A stretch of 64,000 nucleotides of DNA from Pseudodesulfovibrio pelocollis (GTDB lineage: Bacteria > Desulfobacterota > Desulfovibrionia > Desulfovibrionales > Desulfovibrionaceae): positions 62,001 through 126,000 of the forward strand of contig NZ_JASTWE010000002.1 in the NCBI RefSeq assembly GCF_030282845.1, read 5' to 3'. Both the position numbers and the translations under genes were made by a program. The notes under the pieces are model-generated. The model had not been told where the DNA came from and made no database searches. It saw nothing but the letters and a program-made list of their open reading frames with translations. This document shows positions 25,078 to 32,670 of this stretch, piece after piece (position 1 is the stretch's first letter; every line of letters begins with the position of its first letter).

Positions 25078-25611
25078 ATGAAAGATTTATTTGCTCTGGA
25101 TGAAAGCGGCCTCAATATCATTTGTGGAGATGGAATGAGCTTGATGTCTTCTCGTGACAGGGCCGAGCAACGGATTCTCATCCGCCGCATCGTTGCCGCC
25201 TGGAACGCTTGCGCAGGAATCTCCACGGACGAGCTTGAGGCCGGGGCGGTTGAAGCGGCTTTGAAGGCCAGGGCTTCTGCATCGGGCTTGCTGGAATCGT
25301 TGGAGGCGGTGGTCGCTGACTACAAGGATCTGCCGGAGCCTGTTCTGGTGGAGGTGGCTCCCGACTGGCTCGGGGGTGCCCTCGCCGCCATTGCCAATGC
25401 CAAAAACGAAGGGGACCTGCCCGCCCCTCCCGATGCCGTGAGAACCCTTGTGTACGCGGCACAAGAGCTTATGGGGAAAAACCCCTTCTTTGAAAAAAGT
25501 GGAGGTGGTCAGGAATTTTGCAATGTTTGTCTTCGGGCTGGGGGAGAACATTTTTCGGATTGTGCCGTTGCTCGCCTTGGAGCTGCGCTCAAGCCTTTCG
25601 ACGGCAAGTGA
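25078..25611 (+). CDS. Hypothetical protein
   Basis: A 177-residue protein, largely helical and Ala/Glu-rich, with a C-terminal CNVCLRAGGEHFSDCAV segment that is a plausible zinc knuckle. ATG 25078 is preceded by GAGGTACAAG. Unrecognised. Confidence 0.65.
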   Translation: MKDLFALDESGLNIICGDGMSLMSSRDRAEQRILIRRIVAAWNACAGISTDELEAGAVEAALKARASASGLLESLEAVVADYKDLPEPVLVEVAPDWLGGALAAIANAKNEGDLPAPPDAVRTLVYAAQELMGKNPFFEKSGGGQEFCNVCLRAGGEHFSDCAVARLGAALKPFDGK

Positions 25612-25648
25612 AAGGCAAACTCCATTTTCCAAAAGCGAGAGGTATTCC

Positions 25649-26164
25649 ATGAGTGATTCAACTATGGGTTTGATTGCAATTTTGATCTTCACTTTTTTGG
25701 CTCTCTCGGCCGTAATGGTCTTGTTTTACGTGACCGACAAAATGAAACTGGAGGCCCTCAAAATGGCGAAAGATTTAGCAATTAAGATAGAAGAGCATGA
25801 TCAGATCAAGCCGACCCTCGCGCTTGAGGACGTGCAAAACCTCGTGGACAACCTCAAGGCCGAGAACGAGCGCCTAATAGCCGAGCGCAATCGTATTCAG
25901 GAGCTCTACGATAAGGCGCAGGATTTGATTTTTGGCACATACCAGCCGGAACTTGAGGCTTTGAAGGCCGAGCACCAATGGATCAAAGGCGAGAAGGATA
26001 AATTACTCCAAGCTATGAGGTGGGCCGCTGAGATCATCCGCGACTCTTACGGCGAAGACCCTGACGCGATGATCAGTTCAGATTGTCAGGCGGTCAACGT
26101 GCTGGAGCAGGCTATCAGAGATAACCGTGAAACCTCGGCCAAAGAGGTACATAATGCCGACTAA
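25649..26164 (+). CDS. Membrane-anchored coiled-coil protein
   Basis: A 171-residue protein started at ATG 25649 behind GAGAGG. One N-terminal transmembrane helix (MGLIAILIFTFLALSAVMVLF) is followed by a long coiled coil (residues about 35-110). It resembles phage spanin-like or scaffold proteins in architecture only. It overlaps the DUF5131 start by 11 bp. Confidence 0.65.
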   Translation: MSDSTMGLIAILIFTFLALSAVMVLFYVTDKMKLEALKMAKDLAIKIEEHDQIKPTLALEDVQNLVDNLKAENERLIAERNRIQELYDKAQDLIFGTYQPELEALKAEHQWIKGEKDKLLQAMRWAAEIIRDSYGEDPDAMISSDCQAVNVLEQAIRDNRETSAKEVHNAD

Positions 26165-27209
26165 AATAGAATGGACCGACGAACGCTGGAATCCCATAAT
26201 CGGATGCTCCAAAATCAGCCCGGCATGTGACAACTGCTACGCCGAGCGCATGGCCTGCCGCCTCGCCACCATGCCCGCCACGGCAGCCAGCTACGGGCAA
26301 GTTGTGGACCTGAGCACACGGGCGTGGAATGGCACCACCGCCCTGGTGGAGTCGGCCCTGGCCACCCCGTTGAGCTGGCGCAAGCCGCGCCGAGTGTTCG
26401 TCGGCAGTATGACCGATCTCTTCCACCCGACTGTGCCAGACGAGTGGCTGGACTGCGTGTTTGCGGTCATGGCCATTACACCGCACATCACCTACCAAAT
26501 CCTCACCAAGCGGCCCGAGCGGATGCGGGAGTATCTGTCGGAAGGCACCGATCCCTACATCACCGAGAGGTGGTGCAATGCCGCGATAGAGATGAAAATT
26601 GACGACATGGAGGACGACTGGGACAAGTTCCCCCTGCCCAACATCTGGCTTGGCGTCACAGCCGAGGATCAGCCCCGGGCCGAAGAGCGTATCCCTATAC
26701 TGATCAACACCCCGGCGGCGGTGCGGTATGTGAGCTATGAACCCGGCCTGGGGGCGGTGGACCTGGACCGCCTCCAAGAGGAAGGGGCCACCTACCACGC
26801 CTTAAGTGGTTCGGTCGGCGTCGAAGGTCGGGGCCAAGCACCCTATCGAAAGCTCGACTGGGTCATCTGCGGCGGCGAATCCGGACCAGGAGCGCGGCCC
26901 ATGCACCCGGATTGGGCGCGGAGACTGCGCGATCAGTGCCAGGAGGCCGGGGTTTCGATCTTCTTCAAGCAGTGGGGGGAGTGGTTCGTTCCCGAGGACG
27001 GCGCCCGCGCTTGCCGGGTGTGCGGATGCACCGAGCACAACGCCTGTGATGAGAGATGTTGGTGGGTCGAGGAGGACCTGTGCAGCTCGTGCGTGGGCAA
27101 GCCCGCTCCCGCTGGTGATCGCCCTGTCAAATTCCGCCGCATCGGCAAGAAGGCCGCCGGCCGCAAACTCGACGGGCGCGAGTGGAACGAGTTTCCGAAT
27201 AACTCCTAA
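26154..27209 (+). CDS. DUF5131 (phage Gp37/Gp68) family protein with inserted zinc knuckle
   Basis: A 351-residue protein started at ATG 26154 (MPTKIEWTDERWNPIIGC). It carries family hallmarks: IEWTD-x-x-WNP, GCSKISPACDNCYAERMA, RVFVGSMTDLFHP, TYQILTKRPERM, WLGVTAEDQ and ICGGESGPGARP. The cysteine cluster CxxxxxxCxxC recalls radical-SAM/SPL-like proteins, but activity is not established for the family. Near the C-terminus a cysteine-rich insert (ACRVCGCTEHNACDERCWW, then LCSSC) is added, probably binding zinc. Confidence 0.88.
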   Translation: MPTKIEWTDERWNPIIGCSKISPACDNCYAERMACRLATMPATAASYGQVVDLSTRAWNGTTALVESALATPLSWRKPRRVFVGSMTDLFHPTVPDEWLDCVFAVMAITPHITYQILTKRPERMREYLSEGTDPYITERWCNAAIEMKIDDMEDDWDKFPLPNIWLGVTAEDQPRAEERIPILINTPAAVRYVSYEPGLGAVDLDRLQEEGATYHALSGSVGVEGRGQAPYRKLDWVICGGESGPGARPMHPDWARRLRDQCQEAGVSIFFKQWGEWFVPEDGARACRVCGCTEHNACDERCWWVEEDLCSSCVGKPAPAGDRPVKFRRIGKKAAGRKLDGREWNEFPNNS

Positions 27210-27225
27210 ACCCTCAAAAACAGCC

Positions 27226-27594
27226 ATGCTCATCACCGCCCAATATCTGCGCGACCACCCGGATCACGTTTTCGTGTTCGGAGATAACGCGGTTCGTCGC
27301 GGCAAAGGTGGCGCCGCTGCCTTGAGGGACGAACCAAACACCTTCGGCTTCATCACCAAGAAACTGCCCATGCGCCACGATGAGGCCTTTTACAGACCCC
27401 AGGAGTACCAAACTGTCTTCCAGGGGGAGAAAATGCGCCTGGAGGCCGAAATACGCAAAAATCCGGGCAAGACCTACCTTGTCTCGAAGGTGGGTTCGGG
27501 GCTGGCCAGCCGGTTCGGAATTTGGGAGGAGGTAATCAGGGACGGCCTGAAGTCGCTCAAAGGCTATCCAAATGTGGCTTTTCTTTATGCATAA
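27226..27594 (+). CDS. Hypothetical protein of a phage family (VFVFGDN motif)
   Basis: A 122-residue protein, MLITAQYLRDHPDHVFVFGDN, then RRGKGGAAALRDEPNTFGF and TYLVSKVGSGLASRFGIWE. The glycine-rich G-D-N...R-G-K-G-G-A loop resembles small macro-like nucleotide-binding phage proteins I have seen with this signature. I cannot name a function. It starts 16 bp after the DUF5131 stop. Confidence 0.7.
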   Translation: MLITAQYLRDHPDHVFVFGDNAVRRGKGGAAALRDEPNTFGFITKKLPMRHDEAFYRPQEYQTVFQGEKMRLEAEIRKNPGKTYLVSKVGSGLASRFGIWEEVIRDGLKSLKGYPNVAFLYA

Positions 27595-27658
27595 TAGGTA
27601 TTTCGTGGTATACTGAGGTGGCGCGATCAGCGCACATAACACGACAAGGAAATTTTCA

Positions 27659-27907
27659 ATGAAGCTGAGATACTTAACGAAGGGTCGGAAGGGCGAGGTT
27701 GTTCTTTTTGAGGAAAAGCCCACATTTTCCAAAAAGGATGGCCGATGGACCGCAGAAACCGGGGCGAGAGAGATTGTTCAAAATCCCCCTGCCTTTGTCG
27801 AGCCGGGACACATGTGGGAGTTCTGCAACCACAAAGTGGACCCCTACAACGAGGGTGAAAAGCTGTGGAACGACTGCTGGTGGAGACCGTCGGAACCAAC
27901 CTACTAG
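27659..27907 (+). CDS. Hypothetical protein
   Basis: An 82-residue protein, MKLRYLTKGRKGEVVLFEEK, behind AAGGAAATTTTCA, with a GGTATACTG -10-like element upstream. Trp-rich C-terminus. No family recognised. The tRNA gene follows 19 bp later. Confidence 0.55.
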   Translation: MKLRYLTKGRKGEVVLFEEKPTFSKKDGRWTAETGAREIVQNPPAFVEPGHMWEFCNHKVDPYNEGEKLWNDCWWRPSEPTY

Positions 27908-27926
27908 CACAATCGATCGGGATCAA

Positions 27927-28003
27927 CGGGGCGTGGCGCAGTCTGGTAGCGCGCCTGCTTTGGGAGCAGGATGCCGGGGGTTCAAATCCCTCCGCCCCGA
28001 CCA
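27927..28003 (+). tRNA. tRNA-Pro (anticodon TGG)
   Basis: A complete 77-nt cloverleaf with 3' CCA encoded: acceptor CGGGGCG/CGCCCCG, D-arm with GGTAGCGC, anticodon stem CCTGC/GCAGG with loop TTTGGGA (anticodon TGG), and a TTCAAAT T-loop with GGGGG/CCCTC pairing. It is the only tRNA in the window, embedded among phage-like genes, as expected for a mobile-element tRNA. Confidence 0.95.
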
Positions 28004-28123
28004 AACAACAAGGGAGATCAAATATGAAAAGTTTTGTGATCACGCTGGGTATCGCTTTCATCAATTTGAAAACATGATATAATAATGTTGTGTAAACCAC
28101 TTCTAAGCTGAGGATACAGACCT

Positions 28124-28546
28124 ATGCAAACACTCGAAGAAAAGCTTGTCTCCCTGCACAGTCAGATGAACGAACTCCATTACTTCTTCGAACGGAACAA
28201 CCAGTTCGTTGACCAGATCGCCGCTGCCATGGGTGAATCCGAAGAAAGCCAGGTATGGGAAGAAATGCCCACCGCTCGCAAGGACAAGTGGCGCAGGCTT
28301 GCGAAAAGGGCTCTGACCGGAACCGGGATTGCAACGCTTATCCTGAACATAGCTCCAACCCCGGGAGCGGCTGACAAAATGAGAGCCATCATCACGCCCC
28401 ACCAAGACGGCTTCGAGGCGGTTGCCATCGACACGGACGGACATATGGCATGCACGCCACTGAATTTTCCGACCATCGATGAAGCCATGAAATGGGCTCG
28501 GAGGCTCGCACCGTGGCATGATTTCGATTTTGTCATCAAGGGATAA
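28124..28546 (+). CDS. Hypothetical protein
   Basis: A 140-residue protein. The N-terminus is a coiled-coil-like helix (LEEKLVSLHSQMNELHYFF); the C-terminal part has a FEAVAIDTDGHMACTP strand pair. A TATAAT at 28078-28083 gives it its own promoter. It is followed 2 bp later by the next gene. Confidence 0.6.
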   Translation: MQTLEEKLVSLHSQMNELHYFFERNNQFVDQIAAAMGESEESQVWEEMPTARKDKWRRLAKRALTGTGIATLILNIAPTPGAADKMRAIITPHQDGFEAVAIDTDGHMACTPLNFPTIDEAMKWARRLAPWHDFDFVIKG

Positions 28547-28548
28547 CG

Positions 28549-28941
28549 ATGTCCAAGAAAGCCCTTTCCGCTTACAGCCAAGCCGCCGAACTTGTGTGGC
28601 CAGGGCTGACCTTAATAAAGGAGCACATCGCAGCTCTGGAACAGGTTCGCGCCGCGGGAGAAAAAGGGCTCCCTCCACGGGAAATCAAGCGCGGGCTGGG
28701 AGAGGCCTTCCTTGCCCTCACAAATTCAAGAAAAGGCCCTACCGCCTTTAGCGATGAGGTTTGCGCAGCCATGAGCGGAGACATGGACCGGCGGGCAGAT
28801 ATTCAGGAAGAGAATGCGCTGATCCGCCTTGTACAGGACACGGACACCTACCACGAGGCATATCACCTGACCAGACTTGGTAAAAGACTCATGGAGGCGG
28901 CCAGGAGGCTTCCTTCCATAAGCGAAAAAGCTAGGCTATAA
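28549..28941 (+). CDS. Hypothetical helical protein
   Basis: A 130-residue, almost entirely helical protein (MSKKALSAYSQAAELVWPGL). It starts 2 bp after the preceding stop. Unrecognised. A TATAAT for the next gene overlaps its 3' end (28937-28942). Confidence 0.6.
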   Translation: MSKKALSAYSQAAELVWPGLTLIKEHIAALEQVRAAGEKGLPPREIKRGLGEAFLALTNSRKGPTAFSDEVCAAMSGDMDRRADIQEENALIRLVQDTDTYHEAYHLTRLGKRLMEAARRLPSISEKARL

Positions 28942-28985
28942 TTCGAACCGGCTTCACCCAAACCAAACTTTTGACAGGAGGCAGT

Positions 28986-29381
28986 ATGGGTTTCTTCAGT
29001 TGGAAAACAAGTGACACGGGTCAGAGTATCAGCAACAAGCACAGCAGCCGGGGAGCCCTGGAAGTGTGGATGTACCTGCCGGATGGCCGGATTATCCACG
29101 AACCCAGCTATGATGGGTATGGAGTCTTTGGCGGCATTGACGTTTACGAGTTTATTGCCGTCCACAACGGTCTTGGCGCGGGCGACTGTTCCACCAATGC
29201 GGTCAGGGCGGCGGCAATCGCTAAATTGTATGAAATTAGCCCGGACGGGGAATTTGCAGAAGCTGAAAAGGCGGGCATTCGGTGCCCGAAATTTGCCCGT
29301 ACCCCGGACAGTTGTTGGATGGCACTTAGGTTTCCCCGGGTATGCCCGGAACAGGGTTTTTTCTACGAAGATAAAGCCTAG
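28986..29381 (+). CDS. Phage/plasmid protein with MGFFSWKTSDTG start
   Basis: A 131-residue protein started at ATG 28986 behind AGGAGG. The beginning MGFFSWKTSDTGQSISNK, then a YDGYGVFGGIDVYEF core, is the signature of a small protein family frequent in phages. No function is known to me. Several C-terminal cysteines. Confidence 0.7.
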   Translation: MGFFSWKTSDTGQSISNKHSSRGALEVWMYLPDGRIIHEPSYDGYGVFGGIDVYEFIAVHNGLGAGDCSTNAVRAAAIAKLYEISPDGEFAEAEKAGIRCPKFARTPDSCWMALRFPRVCPEQGFFYEDKA

Positions 29382-29453
29382 CTATCGAGGGACAGCCATG
29401 ATTGAGCCATGGACACGCGGCCCGATCTTTTAAAAGAACCCCTCACCAGCCAC

Positions 29454-29469
29454 GCGGCCGCGAGGCCGC
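29454..29469. repeat. GCGGCC-loop-GGCCGC hairpin, copy 1
   Basis: A 6-bp GC stem with a GCGA loop lies directly ahead of the ribosome site of the 29483 gene. A near-identical copy lies ahead of the 30411 gene. Confidence 0.6.
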
Positions 29470-29482
29470 AATAGGGAGGCCC

Positions 29483-29818
29483 ATGCCGAGAGAAAACCCC
29501 TCTACCCCCTGCCCCGACTGTGGGGCCATGCCCGCGGAACTTCACCGAGACGAATGTGACGTGGAGCGATGCCCAGCGTGCGGAATGCAACGACTTTCCT
29601 GTTGTTGCACGGATAGCGAGAGAAACACGAACCGCATGCCCTGGACGGGCGAGTGGCCAGGAAGGGCAGAATGTCGTGAGTTCGGCATGTACGCCAAGTT
29701 TGTGTCGGGCAAGGGTTGGGTCGGGTGCCAACCTGACGATCCGGACGCGACGGAAGATCTGAACCGGCTGTTTATCGAGTGTCGATGGGACAAAAAGAAG
29801 CAAAGGTTTCTGAGATGA
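29483..29818 (+). CDS. Small zinc-finger protein
   Basis: A 111-residue protein started at ATG 29483 behind AGGGAGG. The N-terminal half has CPDCG...CPACGMQRLSCCC, paired CxxC knuckles of a zinc ribbon. It ends in an ATGA overlap with the next gene. Confidence 0.65.
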   Translation: MPRENPSTPCPDCGAMPAELHRDECDVERCPACGMQRLSCCCTDSERNTNRMPWTGEWPGRAECREFGMYAKFVSGKGWVGCQPDDPDATEDLNRLFIECRWDKKKQRFLR

Positions 29819-30039
29819 AATCAAGAAGTTCCACAGTGCGTGTACTCCGCATCCGCGACAACGAAACCGGAGAAGTCAAGCAGTGCATGGATGCACATGT
29901 CGCTAGCTATGACACGCTCTGCGGGTACGCTCTGGAAGACGAGATTTGCGAGGGCCGTGCCACTCTTATAAAACGGGGGGAAGGGCGTGTCACATGCCCT
30001 CAATGTCTTCAAATCATCGATGCTGTGCTCAATGGCTAA
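29815..30039 (+). CDS. Small hypothetical protein
   Basis: A 74-residue protein coupled to the upstream gene by an ATGA overlap. RIRDNETGEVKQCMDAHV resembles a beta hairpin, and a terminal CPQC suggests metal binding with earlier cysteines. Confidence 0.6.
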   Translation: MKSRSSTVRVLRIRDNETGEVKQCMDAHVASYDTLCGYALEDEICEGRATLIKRGEGRVTCPQCLQIIDAVLNG

Positions 30040-30068
30040 CCCCTACGTTTAACCCAAGGAGTTACTGC

Positions 30069-30353
30069 ATGAAATTCAAAGCAGGCGATACCGTGACGTG
30101 GACAAGCAAATCAGGGGGTTTCTCCAAAACAAAAAGCGGCAAGGTCATAGCGGTCGTTCCGGCCAAAACGCCTTTCGAAAAAGTCATTGACCAACACAAA
30201 ATCACCCAGGAGAACTTCAACCTCTCGCCGGCCAAGATGCCCGGGGCTCCTCGTGACCATGAGTCATACGTTGTTTTCGTTGAACCCGAGTCGAAACGGG
30301 CCAAGGGCCGAATCTACTGGCCGAACGTAAGCGGCCTGACTTCTCAGACATAA
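30069..30353 (+). CDS. Hypothetical protein, SH3/KOW-like
   Basis: A 94-residue protein started at ATG 30069 behind AAGGAG. The start MKFKAGDTVTWTSKSGGFSK matches a family of small beta-barrel proteins (hypervirulence-associated TUDOR-like, from memory) seen widely in bacteria and phages. Function unknown. Confidence 0.65.
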   Translation: MKFKAGDTVTWTSKSGGFSKTKSGKVIAVVPAKTPFEKVIDQHKITQENFNLSPAKMPGAPRDHESYVVFVEPESKRAKGRIYWPNVSGLTSQT

Positions 30354-30368
30354 GCCCTTGCCACGCAC

Positions 30369-30384
30369 GCGGCCGCAAGGCCGC
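30369..30384. repeat. GCGGCC-loop-GGCCGC hairpin, copy 2
   Basis: The same stem as the copy at 29454, with a GCAA loop, ahead of the ribosome site of the exported nuclease-like gene. Confidence 0.6.
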
Positions 30385-30410
30385 AACCCCTAGCCCCAAG
30401 GAGGACGTCT

Positions 30411-31397
30411 ATGCCCCACACCCGCCACATCGCCCTGCCCTTTCTCGCCCTGGCCACCCTGGTTCTGATCCTTATCCCCTGTTCTCCGGCCCAGGGCCAA
30501 CCCAAGACCGCAGGCGAACTCACCGTCACGACCTGGAACGTGCAGTTCATGTGGGACGGGGTACTTCCGGAGGAAGGCCAGCTCGTTCGGAAAACACCCG
30601 AGGAGGCCGCAAAACACATGACGGACATTTCCACCGTCATCCGCCAGATAGACCCCGACATCCTCAACTTGGTCGAAGTTGAGAATATCGACGCCCTCAA
30701 CCTCCTGAATTCGAGATACCTGAACGACCTTAGGTACTCCGCGTTTTTGGAGAACGGCACAGACACCTATACCGGCCAGGACGTTGGCCTGCTTACCCGG
30801 GTCAAACCAATCCAGGCCATCAAGCGCTATTCGCACCGGGGCAAGAGCGACGACGTGGAGAAATCCGTCTCGAAAAACTACTACGCCCTTTTCCATGTCG
30901 AGGACGTGCGGTTTGCGGTCATCACCCTCCACTTTCTGGCCATTCCGACGCACAAGGGCCGCGTGTTCGAGAGGCAGGCCCAGGCAGAGGCCATGGCCCA
31001 TTTGGCGAGATTCTTGATCGGCCATGGCTATGAAATCATCATGCTGGGCGACTTCAACGATTACGATGGCCAAGTGCTCGACCTCAATCAGAACAGGCCG
31101 ATCACGAAGGTCTTGGAGATATGCAAGCTCATGACGGACGACGATCCGTCCAACGACCTGACCAATGTGGCCATGTTCATTGAGCAGGATCAAAGATTCA
31201 CGGCCCACTACGACAAGAACAAGAACGGCAAGATTGACGGGAGGCGCGAGCTTTCTGCCATCGACCACATTCTGGTTTCTTCGGGGATTGTCGAGAGACT
31301 GCATAGGGTCTGGATACATCAACAACAAGACGCGATGAAAGCCAGCGATCATTTCCCTGTGAACATGACATTCTCAACCTCAAAACAAATGCACTAA
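30411..31397 (+). CDS. Exported endonuclease/exonuclease/phosphatase-family protein
   Basis: A 328-residue protein with a signal peptide (MPHTRHIALPFLALATLVLI, cleavage near AQG-QP). The EEP fold motifs are TVTTWNVQFMWD, a LNLVEVENIDAL metal-binding glutamate, GQDVGLLTR, IMLGDFND and a C-terminal SAIDHILVS with ASDHFPV. A DKNKNGKIDGR loop near residue 270 matches an EF-hand calcium loop. It is likely a periplasmic or secreted DNase or phosphodiesterase. AAGGAGG precedes ATG 30411. Confidence 0.82.
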   Translation: MPHTRHIALPFLALATLVLILIPCSPAQGQPKTAGELTVTTWNVQFMWDGVLPEEGQLVRKTPEEAAKHMTDISTVIRQIDPDILNLVEVENIDALNLLNSRYLNDLRYSAFLENGTDTYTGQDVGLLTRVKPIQAIKRYSHRGKSDDVEKSVSKNYYALFHVEDVRFAVITLHFLAIPTHKGRVFERQAQAEAMAHLARFLIGHGYEIIMLGDFNDYDGQVLDLNQNRPITKVLEICKLMTDDDPSNDLTNVAMFIEQDQRFTAHYDKNKNGKIDGRRELSAIDHILVSSGIVERLHRVWIHQQQDAMKASDHFPVNMTFSTSKQMH

Positions 31398-31548
31398 CAA
31401 CTGAAAGCACAGGTTAACAACCAATCTCCTTTTTAGTATTCTTATCTTATTTAAAGAGGAGGTATATATGAACTACTGAAGAATCGTCAGAATCATCATT
31501 TGAGTCATTCGGTTAATTTTGATTATCATCGAAATGATTTAAAACACT

Positions 31549-31566
31549 GGCCCTTCGGGGCCTTTT
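31549..31566 (+). terminator. Short Rho-independent terminator
   Basis: GGCC(CTTCGG)GGCC followed by TTTT. Ends the exported nuclease transcript. Confidence 0.6.
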
Positions 31567-31580
31567 GCCTTTTTCAAAAT

Positions 31581-31660
31581 AACCGCGACACTTCAGAAAT
31601 AACTGCGACATTTCATAAAACACTGCGACATTTCAGAAATTTCCGCGACACGACAAGCCA
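31581..31660. repeat. Four-unit 20-bp direct repeats (iteron-like or transposon-end-like)
   Basis: Units at 31581, 31601, 31621 and 31641 in exact 20-bp register, with consensus AACTGCGACATTTCAGAAAT; the fourth keeps only the CCGCGACA half. A 20-bp period (two helical turns) is typical of plasmid iterons. On the minus strand the edge reads TGTCGCGGAAATTT, also compatible with repeated transposase-binding sites at an IS21- or TniA-type end. No rep or transposase gene is adjacent. Confidence 0.75.
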
Positions 31661-31771
31661 ACCCACGGCTGTGAAGGTCTCTTTGCATGCATTTAATAGC
31701 CTTTGTGTGGTAGAATAGAGTGAGAAGCGTACCCTACCAGACAAAAGATCCCCCTATAGGAGGCCACTCAT

Positions 31772-32662
31772 ATGCGCAAAATCAGCAAGCCGGTCATAAA
31801 AAAACACAAAGAGGCCTGCGCCCTTCTGAAAAAAGAGGGGGCGCTGACCCAGGATGAGCGCATTTTCGTTTTCGAGAACTGGCATGAAGGCGTTGACCAT
31901 GACCAATCATGGGCTGGCGCCTTTTTTACGCCCTGGGACATGGCAGCCACAGGCTTTCGCATTGAAGCGCGTGCAGCCGGGCGTCGCGTGATAGACCTAT
32001 GTGCCGGAATCGGCATTCTTTCGTATGCCTCTTGCGTCTGGGCCAACTTCGACACAGCTTCTGAAATAGTCTGCGTAGAACGCAACCCTCACTACGTCGA
32101 GGTGGGCAAGAAGGTTCTGCCGGAAGCCCGGTGGATATGTGCAGACGTGTTTGATTTGCCCAAAGACTTGGGGCATTTTGACGTAGCCATATCCAACCCG
32201 CCTTTCGGGAGGGTGCCGAAAAACGGCACGGCTCCACGCTATACCGGCCCTGAATTCGAGTACCACGCTATGGACATTTCGGCGGACCTTGCTGACTATG
32301 GCGTATTCATCATCCCGCAAGAGAGCGCGAGCTTCAGATATTCAGGAGTGCCATATTTCATGGATAAAAGTGAAGGAAAGCATCTCAAATTTCAGGAACA
32401 GACCGGAATTCGCATTGATCCCAACTGCGGTATCGACACCTCAATGTGGTCGAAAGAATGGCGCAACACCATTCAAACCCCGGAAATCGTCGTGTGCGAC
32501 TACCAAGAAATGAGAGAGCATCAGCGGCACGAAACCGAAGAAGCGCATCTCTTCGAAACTGAACTCGAAGATTTGGCCGGAGTTGAGAACGAACCAGCTC
32601 TCCACATTAACTCTACACAGGGAAACCCCGTTCAGCTTTCCTTGTTTGACTGGGCGGCGTAG
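31772..32662 (+). CDS. N6-adenine-type methyltransferase with clamp-binding tail
   Basis: A 296-residue class I methyltransferase. The SAM motif is VIDLCAGIGILSY (D75), the acidic residue after strand 2 is in CVERN, and the catalytic NPPF is N142-F145. That signature is typical of adenine-N6 or glutamine-N5 methyltransferases; DNA is the likely substrate. The extreme C-terminus QLSLFDWAA (Q288-F292 core) matches the bacterial sliding-clamp-binding motif QL-[SD]-LF, and a clamp gene is on the same element. It sits immediately upstream of the ParB-like gene. Confidence 0.82.
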   Translation: MRKISKPVIKKHKEACALLKKEGALTQDERIFVFENWHEGVDHDQSWAGAFFTPWDMAATGFRIEARAAGRRVIDLCAGIGILSYASCVWANFDTASEIVCVERNPHYVEVGKKVLPEARWICADVFDLPKDLGHFDVAISNPPFGRVPKNGTAPRYTGPEFEYHAMDISADLADYGVFIIPQESASFRYSGVPYFMDKSEGKHLKFQEQTGIRIDPNCGIDTSMWSKEWRNTIQTPEIVVCDYQEMREHQRHETEEAHLFETELEDLAGVENEPALHINSTQGNPVQLSLFDWAA

Positions 32663-32670
32663 GAGGCATC

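Larger units (their letters stand above)
31398..31771. other. Non-coding region with terminator, iteron-like repeats and a three-codon ORF
   Basis: No gene of normal size. It contains AGGAGG with ATG AAC TAC TGA at 31468-31479, a GGCC...GGCC-TTTT terminator at 31549-31566, the 20-bp direct repeats at 31581-31660 and a probable promoter for the methyltransferase (TGGTAGAATAG near 31708). Confidence 0.5.
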
